Shown here one piece after another: positions 10,996 to 20,698 of a stretch of DNA of 64,000 nt. The DNA lies in the NCBI GenBank assembly GCA_021399435.1, contig JAJTUP010000003.1, forward strand, positions 62,001 to 126,000. The letters are read 5' to 3'. A program made the position numbers and the translations under genes. The first letter of the stretch is position 1; each line of letters starts with the position of its first letter. The stretch comes from Diaporthe sp. PMI_573 (lineage: Eukaryota > Ascomycota > Sordariomycetes > Diaporthales > Diaporthaceae). A model generated the notes under the pieces. It was not told the origin of the DNA. It did not search any database and was given only the letters and a program-made list of their open reading frames with translations.

Positions 10996-13017
10996 CTACC
11001 TAGGTACCTTCTCGTCAACCTTGCCCTCAAACTCCCCGAACTCCTCAATCGCCTCGTCCAAAAACTTCTCCCACCGCGCCTCCCACGCCCGCCGCGCCTC
11101 CTGGTGCTCAGCAGGCGACATGCAGGCGTGGTCGAGGCTCCACTCGATGAGCTGCTTCCAGCCAAACAGGGTCATGTCGGGCTTGCCGACCATGGCCTGG
11201 TAGAAGTCGTGCGAGAGGGTTGAACTGGAGTAGATCGTTGTCAGTCAAAATACATCTTGATCAGAGTGTCTCGAGGTCCGTCGGTGTCACGGAATGGTCG
11301 GGTTGGGGGGCATAGATGGGAAGGATACTCACTTAAACAAGGTTCCATTATCACTGCTCACGGTACAGTGCACATTATTAGCCAGCATGCCATACATGGC
11401 ATGCCCACCAACACGCAGCGTCAGGCCCAGCACCTCGTTGGAGATGGGGCACAGCTTGACGCAGACCCCGGCCTTCTTCATGCGCTCCATGATATATAGG
11501 TGGCGCGCAAGGGAGAAGCCGTGGCCGATACGTCGAGAGCCGAGCAGCAGCGCGTCGAGAAGGTTGTCGTCCGTCTCGAAGCCAGACTCAAGCGTCTCCC
11601 CGCAGTGGAAAAGGAACAGAATCTCCCCAACTCCAGCCTCCTTACAGTCTTTCTAGAACTACAGGAATTCAGGCACAAAAGCGCTGAGCGGCTTGCCCTT
11701 GCCCTCCTCGCCCACAAGGTCGAACCCGGCTATCTAGGTGGGCCACCGCTGCTTGAAGCGTAGGCACTTGGCCAGCCCGTTGGCAACCTTTTCCTTAGGG
11801 TATGACCGCGGGCAGCAGTAGATAATCTTCATACCCGCAAAGTAGGCGTTACTGCCCGCCTTCTCCTTCTAGAACCGCTCAACCTCCTGGATAATCATCT
11901 CTATAATGCCGACATTGTCGATCTTACGGGTTCCATCGTCGGTCCAGACCTAATTTATGTCCATAAAATTTGGCCGTATCTCGGCATACTAGATGTTGTC
12001 GCTGACAAAATCCTCCAGGCACCTACGCGTATACTCGCGGTACGCCCTCTCGTAGTTAAAGAGCCCCTTCATCATCTGCGTCCGGGCGTTAAACTCCTCC
12101 CATGCGCCACTGACTGTCTGAGGCAGGTTATGTGCCTCCTCCTCCCGGAAGACCAGTTTCTCCTACAGCCACTCCAGGGCGCCTTCCCCGCAATTATATC
12201 GTGGAAACTCCTTTAAAAACTCCTTAAATTTCATAGGTGTGCGGTCCTTATAACCTTTATCAAACAGGCTGCCCTTGCTGGCTGTGAGGTCCATGATGGA
12301 AAACTGGATCCTGCATCGCCTGTACCGTGTGGGATGATCCTCGTCTGTTGTGTGCAGTGGTACGTCACTGGTGATGTATATCTGCTCCATCTCACTCGCG
12401 ATCTTGAGCAACACGTCAGGCTGCAGATACGCGTTAAAGTGGATATGTAGATGGGCGCCCTTGGGTGCCCGCTTGGCGAGCTTAAAAACCTTTGTCCTGT
12501 CGATGAGTGCCTTGTTGGACAGGAAATAGTCGCCGGCAAACCGTGGGTGTAATTGCCCGGTAACGCCCTGCCTTGGCGGCTCCTTTGCATAAACATTCTC
12601 CTCGTCATGGCGCTTGAGAGCTTGAAGGATTCGATTTACGCGCTGCTCTTTTGCTAATGCGCGGCTGGTGCATTTCCACTCGAAACCTAGAGCGGCCTTA
12701 CGCCTCTTGAGCTCAGCACGCCTCTTCTGGTAGTCGCCATCTAATGGCACAGGAGGAACGCCAGCAGTCTCTAATGTATGGTCAATGACATGGTCGAGAG
12801 GGGCGACAGTGTCCCAGTCATGAGGCTCTGCCCTCTGAGCGATCTTCCTCACCATCTTGCTGCTGGGCTGGGACTTAGCTGGGGAGCCGGAAGTGCGTCG
12901 TCGAGGAAGGATCGGATTTACAGGTTGAGAAACTTGACGGTAAAGGCTCTCGGCCTGGACCTTCTCTGCAATTTCGGGCCCATTCTGATTTATGCTGCAG
13001 AAGATACCCATGGGCAC
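10996..13017 (-). pseudogene. ADGF/CECR1-type adenosine deaminase, interrupted by seven TAG codons
   Basis: The intact gene would encode a zinc-dependent adenosine deaminase of the ADGF/CECR1 (ADA2-like) family, turning adenosine into inosine. The N-terminal part (12163-13017) carries HPRFAGDYFLSN and the metal motif KGAHLHIHFNA. The same frame continues downstream with FHCGET, RIGHGF, CPISNEVLGL and SSDNGTLF. After a 108-bp intron (11225-11332) come LSHDFYQ and the LFGWKQLIEWSL end. All catalytic blocks are present in order and no frameshift is seen. The frame is broken by TAG at 12163, 11989, 11950, 11869, 11734, 11659 and 11653. At most of these positions the family has Gln, and at 11734 probably Trp. 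CAG-to-TAG and TGG-to-TAG are the changes expected from RIP at CpA sites. There is no obvious signal peptide. Confidence 0.85.
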
Positions 13018-14708
13018 AAGTGGTTGGGGCCGACTGAGGCTGGGGGCTCAAAGGCGGCCGGGGCTGGGGGGCCGTGGCGGGGGGCCGGGGGCACAAAGGC
13101 GAAGAAGCTGTGCCTTTGCACCGGCCGTTGCAGCTTTATATTTTGGGCGGGCCGCAGGCGATGTGAAACAAACAACCTCACAAGAGGCCGTTCACCAACA
13201 GCGAGGGAAGATGTGTTGTCTGTGTGAGCGGAAAGTCGGTGAAAGCGGCTCAGTGAGTTGAGCAAACGGGCACTTTCAGATCGGTGAGGCCCTCTGCTTT
13301 GTTCCGAGATCAAGCGGGACGGTGGTCTTATCGGCGGTGGATTTGGTATCCTATCAGTTTCTGAAACAAAGAGACGAAGGGTATCACGATGTAGGAGTGA
13401 GGGAGTACGTTGGGTAGTGCAGGCAAAGGTCGCACGGTCAGGGACCAACCAAGGGGCGGCCGTCTGCTATGTATGTACCATGGAATGTGAGCGTGCATGC
13501 GAGTGAGCGAGTGAGAATGAGTGGTGTTTCCAGAAACGGTGGGTCCCGTTTTGGATGGCACAAAGATCTGGGGGGGGGGTTGGGGCCATGACCCTAGGCG
13601 AATCCGCCGACAGGGGCTAAGGTACCGATGGCGGCTGCAGCTTGGAAACTGGTGTGGCTCACTGAGTCAAATCATCTACTTGACTTATCGAACAGATTAA
13701 TCTACTACAATGCGCCTCGCCTCGCCGAATCTTTGGTCGTCTCTAATATCGCATGACAGGACGTAGCTCAAACGGCCTTGACCCGACAGGACGGGAAGCA
13801 CAGGCACGTGCTCGGCTGCCTCACTTGATGGACTGACTACACTGCTCTTCTGACTGTTGACTGCTGGCTGCTGGCTCAGCTGATGACTGTATCTCCTCAG
13901 GCTGCGGTACGACACAAAGTGCCTGGCTGACCTGCATCCATGTGCTTCCCTCGTTCGACGAAGCCGTGATCAACGTCCCCACCGTCCCCAACACGGCCCC
14001 CCAGCGACACGCGCAGGCCCATCTTTCTCCAAGAAAACCAACATCACCAACCAGCCTCTGAAGGGATTCTCAACTTTGTCCCTTGCATTAGCAGTCGTAT
14101 TTTCACATCGCACTAGCATATCTCTACATCCGCATCAGCCGCTCGGGTGAGCGATCCTTCGACCGACCAGCCAACCGTCAGTAACCACAACCCGCGATGG
14201 TCCCAGCCCCAAAAACCAGCACCAACGCTTTCTCTCACCTATTCCTCTCTTCCTTTCCTCCTCCTCTGCTTCCGTCCTGGCCCCGGTATCCACCAGAGAG
14301 CCGCTTATGCAAACGTGGATCATGGGTCGGACCCCCGAGCCCCGCCGTCGATGTCACCGTCAGTCCCGCAAAAGACATCGCGCGAAATGGAGATGCCTCG
14401 GGTTAGGGTTTCAAGGCAGGGTGATTTGAATCTAGGAATTTAAAAACTGGAATAAGGAAGTCTGGGCTGATCTTGCGGGCCGCTTATGCTTCCAGAGACT
14501 ATAAGTATTAAGTCTTTTCCAATACTTCCCAATCTCCAAAACCATATTACACTATCCTTAAAAACTAACCTCAAAAACAATCTCAACCCTCAAACATGTT
14601 AGCTGTAGCTTCCCAGGACTAAGCAGTCGAGCTAATCCGGTACCTCCGGTATTAGCATTACTAAAGCGATCTTGAAACTGGCCCATGTATAATAGAGCGA
14701 AACATACT
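13018..14708. other. Intergenic region, no gene supported
   Basis: The first 300 bp are GC-rich with low-complexity Pro/Arg frames on both strands. A nine-G run lies near 13571-13579. None of the short ORFs has domain or codon support. It would contain the promoter of the deaminase-like gene. Confidence 0.5.
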
Positions 14709-14710
14709 TA

Positions 14711-14753
14711 ACGTATATTATCAGCGAGCGCCCCATATCACCGAGCGCCCCAC
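14711..14753 (+). repeat. Left terminal inverted repeat of pogo-type element
   Basis: It is the exact reverse complement of 16531-16573. Within it the 10-mer GAGCGCCCCA occurs once and a near-copy occurs again 16 bp on, a doubled motif that may be a transposase-binding site. Confidence 0.93.
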
Positions 14754-14809
14754 TTTCTACGCGACGCGTCACCTTTGCACTTGATAACAAATTTCCTCAA
14801 CCTTCCAAG

Positions 14810-16483
14810 ATGCCTACTACGTTAAAAGAAGCCTCGGTAATCTTGGCTCTCAAAGCGCTTCAGGATGATGAGAATCTAAGCGAACGAGCTGTAGCTAAGA
14901 TCTACAGGGTCGCCCCTAGAACCCTGAGACGTCGACGCGCTGGCAAGCCTGCACGACGCGACTGTACGGCTAATTCGAAGAAGCTTACCGAATCTGAAGA
15001 GTAAGCTATTGTTTAATATATTGTTGAGCTAGTTGCGCGTGTATTTCTACCTAGACTCTCTGGTGTGGAAGATATGGCCAACTACCTGCTATATGTACGC
15101 GACGTGCCCCCTGTCGGCAAGCTCTGGGCACACCGCTTTGTCAAACGCCAGCCAGAGCTCTAGATGCGCTGGACACGTTGATACGACTACTAGAGGGCCA
15201 AGTGCGAGGATCCAAAGGTTATTGGCGAGTGGTTTGTACTTGTATAGAATACTAAGGCTAAGTATGGTATTGTGGATGACGATATCTATAACTTTGACGA
15301 GACTGGGTTTATGATGGGTGTTATCTGCGTAGGTATGGTAGTTATAACCTTGGATGGCTGTGGCAAGGCAAAGCTAGCCTAGCCTGGTAACCGCGAATGG
15401 GTAATAGTGATCCAGGGAGTTAATGCCCTCAGCTGGGCTATCTCTCCCTTTATCATCTTCGCTGTATAGTACCACCTTGCTAACTGGTATACCGAGTGTA
15501 ATATTCTAGCTGACTGGCGTATCAGAACTACCGATAATGGCTGGACTACTAATGAAGTAGGCCTAGATTGGATCAAGTACTTTGACTACCATACAAAATC
15601 CCGTTCAAAGGGCACATACTGGTTGTTGATCCTCGACGGCCATGAAAGCCACTACTCGACCGAATTCGAGCTCTACTATAAGCAGAACAATATTATCACA
15701 CTCTGTATGCCTCCGCACTCTTCTTACAAGTGCCAGCCACTTGATGTTGGCTGTTTTGGGTTGTTAAAACAGGCGTATGGTTGCCTGATTGAGGACTTAG
15801 TACGTATGTAAATCAACTACGTTAGTAAGCTTGAGTTCCTCTGTACCTTCCGCGAGGCCTTCTTTGCTTCTATGATAGAGAGCAATATACAGGGTGGCTT
15901 TATAGGGGCTGGCCTAGTGCTGTATGATCTAGAGAGGGTACTTTCTACCCTAGATATACGGCTTCGTACGCCAATACCCTCAACCTCACAGCCTAGTACT
16001 CTACAATCTTGGGTCTTCCAGACACCACATAACCCCCAAGAAGCCAAATCGTAGTTAACACTTATCAAGACTCGTATTGCTAACCATCAAAATAGCTCTC
16101 CGACTTTGATGTTGGCTGCTGTGGATCAACTTACTAAGGGTACTATGGCTGTAATGTACCAGGTTGCTCTCCTTCAGTTAGAGGTTTCTTTGCTCCGTAA
16201 GGCTAACGAGGTACTAAGTAAGCGCCGGAGAGCTAAAAGAACACGTGTATAGCTTGGAGGATCACTTACTGTACAAGATGTATAGGATCTACTGGCCTAG
16301 AAGGCTGTGGGTGGGGAGGTAGTAGGAGATATATAGCCAGAAGGTAGTAGTGCAGGGGGGGGTTGTACGAAGGTTTGGTGCTGTAGTGTGTGTGGCAAGC
16401 CTGGCTATAATGCGCGTACTTGCTGGGAGGCTGCAGAATCCTTAGATTTAGCTGTTTCTGATGTAATTATAGTTGGTTCCTAG
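14810..16483 (+). pseudogene. pogo-type transposase with 14 internal stop codons
   Basis: Reading from the ATG at 14810, one frame runs 557 codons to 16481-16483 with no frameshift. It is interrupted by stops at 15002, 15014, 15161, 15179, 15191, 15245, 15380, 15467, 15809, 16052, 16250, 16283, 16298 and 16334 (ten TAG, three TAA, one TGA). The N-terminus (KEASVILALKAL, then a basic RTLRRRRAGKPAR) is a psq/CENP-B-like DNA-binding helix-turn-helix. Catalytic acids appear in YNFDETGF, LILDGHESH and QPLDVGCFG (the DDE/D triad). A zinc knuckle, CSVCGKPGYNARTC, closes the protein. Most stops lie where CAG or CAA Gln codons are plausible, fitting RIP. The length is normal for the family, so it was probably functional until recently. 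Confidence 0.9.
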
Positions 16484-16530
16484 TATTATTGTAGTGTATT
16501 TGAAGATAGTTGTTTGGGGGGGGTAGGGGT

Positions 16531-16573
16531 GTGGGGCGCTCGGTGATATGGGGCGCTCGCTGATAATATACGT
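16531..16573 (-). repeat. Right terminal inverted repeat of pogo-type element
   Basis: The exact reverse complement of the left repeat, followed by the TA duplication at 16574-16575. Confidence 0.93.
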
Positions 16574-16737
16574 TACCTTAGAGGATATAACTGGAATTAA
16601 AGATCTAGTTTTCCTAATGGCAACTAAGGATGTTTCCAAAGCCGTTTTGCAGCCTACTGTAGTGTAATAAATTATGGTTTAATAGGGTTGATTAATAGCT
16701 TCAATTGATGTTACACCTATAGCATATTATTATCCAA

Positions 16738-17010
16738 CAAAAGAAGCGGTTTAACGACTTAAACGGAGCGGTAGCATTCTCGGCCCATCGTGAGTTCCTA
16801 GAGGCTATACTCCTGGCGGGCCGATTTATTCCAGCCAGAGCGAGCCTGGTCCCCGACTATCCCTAGAAGGATGAGAAGCGTGAGGGTAGGAAGAGTGCTT
16901 TAGCACATCTATTTCTCGTTGTAGAGCCGCAGAAGAAGAAGTAGACCATACAGAAAGAGCGGCAATATTTAACTCACAGGACTGCAATTATTTCTTTCAT
17001 TTTGCGCTAG
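16738..17010 (+). pseudogene. Unidentified coding-like fragment with TAG codons
   Basis: A 90-codon frame has protein-like composition (FNDLNGAVAFSAHREFLEA, then RKSALAHLFLVVEPQKKK). It is broken only by TAG at 16864 and 16942, ending at TAG 17008. It lies between the pogo-type element and the inverted-arm structure. The stop pattern matches the two neighbouring pseudogenes. I do not recognise the protein; it may be a remnant of another transposon or a truncated host gene. Confidence 0.35.
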
Positions 17011-17095
17011 AGTTAAGGATCGGATCCCGCTGGCGGGAGAGCAATTAGTTACTGTCAGTCTCTATCGAATGGTATTAGTTAAATTATTTGTTTTT

Positions 17096-17607
17096 GTTAA
17101 ACGGAAACGCTTATGTGGGCGCTGCACGTAAGGAGTTACCCTAGACTTGGCACTGGATTTTGTCTAAGTGCCCATGGGGCGTGCACGCCGGCAGATGAGT
17201 TTGGTGGCCGTGAGCCGATTTTTTGGGCTGTTTTAAGACCCTAACTTCGTACCTCTGCATTACCCTTATTTCTTACCCAAAAAGCATGTAACTTAGCTTA
17301 TTAGATAGTCTGATTTCTGAAGTTTATCTGTATTTAGTTTGGTTACTGTCAGGGTTAGGGTTGGCTGGCTGTTTAAAGCCAAAGATAGTGGGTCTGAGGG
17401 CCGAATTTTCCGGCCTCGCCATTCCTGCACCAGAGCCAACCGCAGCGTGCCCAGGGTTGAGGTCATGTCGGAGGGACTGTGAGGAGGGCTGACAGAAGCC
17501 CACTCGAATTCAATGCAAAGTTGTCCAAACCATTCTCAAGCGTCCCAACAAGACCTCAGTGCACCCTACTGCTACCTGACTCCCATTCGATCCACCAACC
17601 TTCAGAA
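17096..17607 (+). repeat. Left inverted arm, 512 bp
   Basis: Matches the reverse complement of 19884-20395 along its whole length with scattered substitutions. It contains a short telomere-like GGGTTAGGGTTGG stretch and a palindromic GGCCGAATTTTCCGGCC segment. Confidence 0.9.
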
Positions 17608-17725
17608 GATTTACTAATAGATAGTTGTGTGCTTTTTTGAGATTTTAAATCTATATTTTGATGAATAGACTCGTTATAGTCTTGTCCTATTTTAATTATT
17701 ATATTAGTATTGTTTATTAGATTTA

Positions 17726-18199
17726 TTATATACCCTTATATATATATAGTAACTTACTATTTATTAAACCATCTTTTTCACCTTGAGAATTTGAGGCTAT
17801 TTGTGCGTGCTTTTCTCTATAGTGCGCAGCTCCATTACTTCCTATTTGCATTCGAGTAACAGGAAGAGTTATTATAGCCCCACAATTAGGCATAGTACAA
17901 GTAAATACTACCCTTCTTTGTAAATTAGGGTTAATATCTAATAGTTTATAAGTAAATAAACCATTATTTATAATATAAGAATTAGGTAGTTTAAAGATAA
18001 AAGTTGATGAATTTTCTTTATCATTTTTATGTTTATTCTTTTTAATAGGCTTTCAAAAAGGGTTATTAAGGTTATTAATAGATATAACGCTATTAGCGTC
18101 ACTATTAATATAACTATCGTCTTTAGGGTCAGATTGTTGAGCGTTTCGAATTTGATATCCCATAGAGGGTCTAGCGTTTAAAGAAGTAAAAGAATCCAT
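17726..18199 (-). pseudogene. AT-rich zinc-finger-like transposase fragment
   Basis: Inside the AT-rich core a minus-strand frame starts at ATG 18197-18199 and runs 157 codons with a single TGA (probable Trp). The protein is not random. It contains FKLPNSYIINNGLFTYK and a C-x4-C...H-x4-H pattern in VVFTCTMPNCGAI and GAAHYREKHAQ. This resembles the BED-type or related DNA-binding finger at the N-terminus of hAT transposases. A GTAAGT donor follows at INS, so the next exon may lie further towards 17600. Codons are strongly AT-ending. I saw no catalytic domain; the identification is by pattern only. Confidence 0.5.
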
Positions 18200-18445
18200 T
18201 TTTTTTACGGCTTTTATAGTAGATATATATTTTTTTGTTAAAGGTTATATAGTATATAATATAATAATAAGATTTTTTTGGTTTTTAATATCTATAGTTA
18301 AATATATACTAGTTAATAGTATATATATATTGTTGATAATAGGTTAATACTTAATAGTATAAATAGTTGTTAAGTAATCTTTAGTTATTATAATAAAAAA
18401 GGAAAAAGAAATAAATAAATAAATGATAAAAGCTAGATATTTATA

Positions 18446-18568
18446 TAGTAGTCTAGTAGTCTAGTAGTCTAGTAGTCTAGTAGTCTAGTAGTCTAGTAGT
18501 CTAGTAGTCTAGTAGTCTAGTAGTCTAGTAGTCTAGTAGTCTAGTAGTCTAATAATCTAGTAGTCTAT
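18446..18568 (+). repeat. Tandem array of an 8-bp unit, AGTCTAGT
   Basis: About 15 consecutive copies, nearly perfect, decaying at the right end (AATAATCTAG). There are no spacers of unique sequence, so it is a microsatellite-like array and not a CRISPR. Confidence 0.95.
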
Positions 18569-19883
18569 AATAATAGGCTATTACTATAGAATAGACTACT
18601 ATTATAGAATAAATTATTATTATAAAATAGACTATTACTATAAACAAATAGCTACCTGGTTTACACGGACACATATATATACTATACAAATAAAGTCAGC
18701 TATATAAAGGACGAATATCTAGTACAAATATAAATTCGTAGACTCTATAGTATAAATAAACTAACGCTTGACTTAATATGTATAAAATTGCCGTGCTACC
18801 CGTAAATTTGTAATAAAGCAAAGCTATAGTATATATAGCTTATATAAATAAGTTGACTATGTACAATAAAAGCTGTAAAGCAATTAAGAGGGTACGAGTT
18901 CAACTCGCCCTTAGATTAGCTTTTTGCTCTTTTTTAAGTCTTTAAGTTTTTTTACCTAATAATAGGCCTTAGCTTCTAATAATTAGACGCTTTTCCCTAT
19001 TAGAGTTTTTATACTAATAAATAAAGAACATACTTTATTTTAGTATTGTTTTTCTTTAAAATAAAGGCTTTTTATTAATAATAAAGATATTTTAAACTAA
19101 TATATAAATAATATTTATATAGACTTTTTATTAAATATTAGTATATTTTACTATTTATAGGTTATTTTTATTATAATTATATACTTTAGTTAAACTTATA
19201 TATATTTAATATATTATCTTGTATTAATATTTTGCTTAAAATAGACTTAGGTAGCTAAATATATTTTTAAAAGTTTTATCTATAGTGTAAAGATTTTTTA
19301 TAGCTTGAGTCTTTGAGTTATATTTATAAAAATTATATGGCTTTATAGAGAAAAATTAGCTCTATAATATGTATTATTTAGAATTTTCTTTATGTATATA
19401 AGTTGTATATATGTATAAAATTTGTAGTTTTATACAAAAACTACAAACTACAAAACTACAAAACCCTTTAACTACATTACTACATTTATACAGTATAAAT
19501 GTAGTAATGTAGTAGTACTACTACAATGTATCAAATTTTATCACAACTCTGCTAAGAAGTATAGAGAAAGGAAAGTGCTTAGGAACGTTAGAAGTGGGGA
19601 TGCTAGGGTACCTAAAAGCAGACATTTGTTCCTATACTGCCAATTGGTCTAATTGTGGTTAAGCTACATCCAGCTTACAGTACATATACTGTACAAGCTA
19701 CATGTGGCGCATTAGTTAGTTCTTACTCTCCTTTTTACACACAAACTCAGGCAGACACTCATTTCGGTCTACCCTATAAGTTAAGACTCGTTCAATTTGA
19801 ACGAGTCCCAACTATGTAGTGTAATGGCCTAACAAAGCAGTTTTCTCCCAACTTAGATTGTCCGGCTTTTCCGAGAAACATAG

Positions 19884-20395
19884 TTCTGAAGGTTAGTGGA
19901 TCGAATAGGTGTCAGGTAGCAGTAGGGTGCCTGGAGGCCTTGTTGGGACGCTTGAGAGTAGTTCGGACAACTTTGTATTGAATTCGAGTGGGCTTCTGTC
20001 AGCCCTCCTCACAGTCCCTCCGACATCGTCTCACCCTTAGGCACGCGTGGGTTGGCTCTGGTGTGCAGATAGGGAGGCCGGAAAATTCGGCCCTCAGACC
20101 CACTATCTTTGGCTTTAAACAGCCAGCCAACCCTAACCCTGACAGTAACCAAACTAAATACAGATAAACTTCAGAAATCAGACTATCTAATAAGCTAAGT
20201 TACATGCTTTTTGGGTAAGAAATAAGGGTAATGCAGAGGTACGAAGTTAGGGTCTTAAAACAGCCCAAAAAATCGGCTCACGGCCACCAAACTCATCTGC
20301 CGGCGTGCACGCCCCATGGGCACTTAGACAAAATCCAGTGTCAAGTCTAGGGTAACTCTCTGCGTGTAGCGCCCACACAAGCGTTTCCGTTTAAC
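19884..20395 (-). repeat. Right inverted arm, 512 bp
   Basis: Reverse complement of the left arm. The homology ends inward at TTCTGAAGG and outward at the GTTTAAC terminus. Confidence 0.9.
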
Positions 20396-20698
20396 AGGTA
20401 TAGTGTTGATAAAAGTAGGGCAGATGGTCTGTGCTTAGGGGCTTTTGGAGCAGCCAGAGGTTATAACTTGTTGAATTTATTGAGAAAATAGCCGCTATAC
20501 TAGCTGCAAAAGCAACGCGCTGCACTTACAAGCTAGTAAGAACAACTTATATTTTCAGGACACTGTTTAACAGAATTATATGTAATAGTGCTTAATATTC
20601 AGACTATTCTAGCTTTGTATAAGGGGGCCAGAGGCCCTCTATATATATTCGACTTATAGGGATAAAGATATTCCCTATTAATAATACACTTAGTCTAG
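20396..20698. other. Spacer between inverted-arm structure and truncated NRPS-like gene
   Basis: AT-rich, with stops in all frames. The reductase-gene frame is first closed upstream by TAG at 20696-20698, so the break in that gene lies at or just after this segment. Confidence 0.5.

Larger units (their letters stand above)
14711..16573 (+). mobile_element. pogo/Fot1-type (Tc1-mariner) DNA transposon, 1863 bp
   Basis: A complete element bounded by perfect 43-bp terminal inverted repeats (14711-14753 and 16531-16573). It is flanked by TA dinucleotides (14709-14710 and 16574-16575), the target-site duplication of this superfamily. It contains one transposase frame on the plus strand with helix-turn-helix, DDE and C-terminal zinc-knuckle regions. 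Terminal repeats are intact but the transposase is full of stops, so the copy cannot move by itself. Trans-mobilisation by an active relative remains possible. Confidence 0.93.
17096..20395. mobile_element. 3.3-kb structure with 512-bp inverted arms and AT-rich core
   Basis: Two near-identical arms in opposite orientation (17096-17607 and 19884-20395) enclose about 2.3 kb of strongly AT-rich DNA. The outer ends share GTTAAACGGAAACGC as terminal bases. The core carries an 8-bp tandem array and, on the minus strand, a zinc-finger-like frame. I found no target-site duplication next to the outer ends. It could be a RIP-degraded DNA transposon with long terminal inverted repeats, or two copies of one repeat inserted in opposite orientation. 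Its right edge lies about 300 bp from the break of the NRPS-like gene. Confidence 0.7.

Noticed and set aside
17345..17372. Telomere-like GGGTTAGGGTT stretch, repeated in the right arm
   Set aside because: Only two units, part of the inverted-arm repeat; not a telomere or interstitial telomeric array.
18446..18568. Possible CRISPR-like array
   Set aside because: Units are contiguous 8-mers with no spacers, and the genome is eukaryotic.
18870..18930. tRNA-like T-arm/B-box (GAGTTCAACTC) followed by a T-run
   Set aside because: No acceptor, D-arm or anticodon stem could be folded around it in the AT-rich sequence. At most it is a remnant of a tRNA or SINE.
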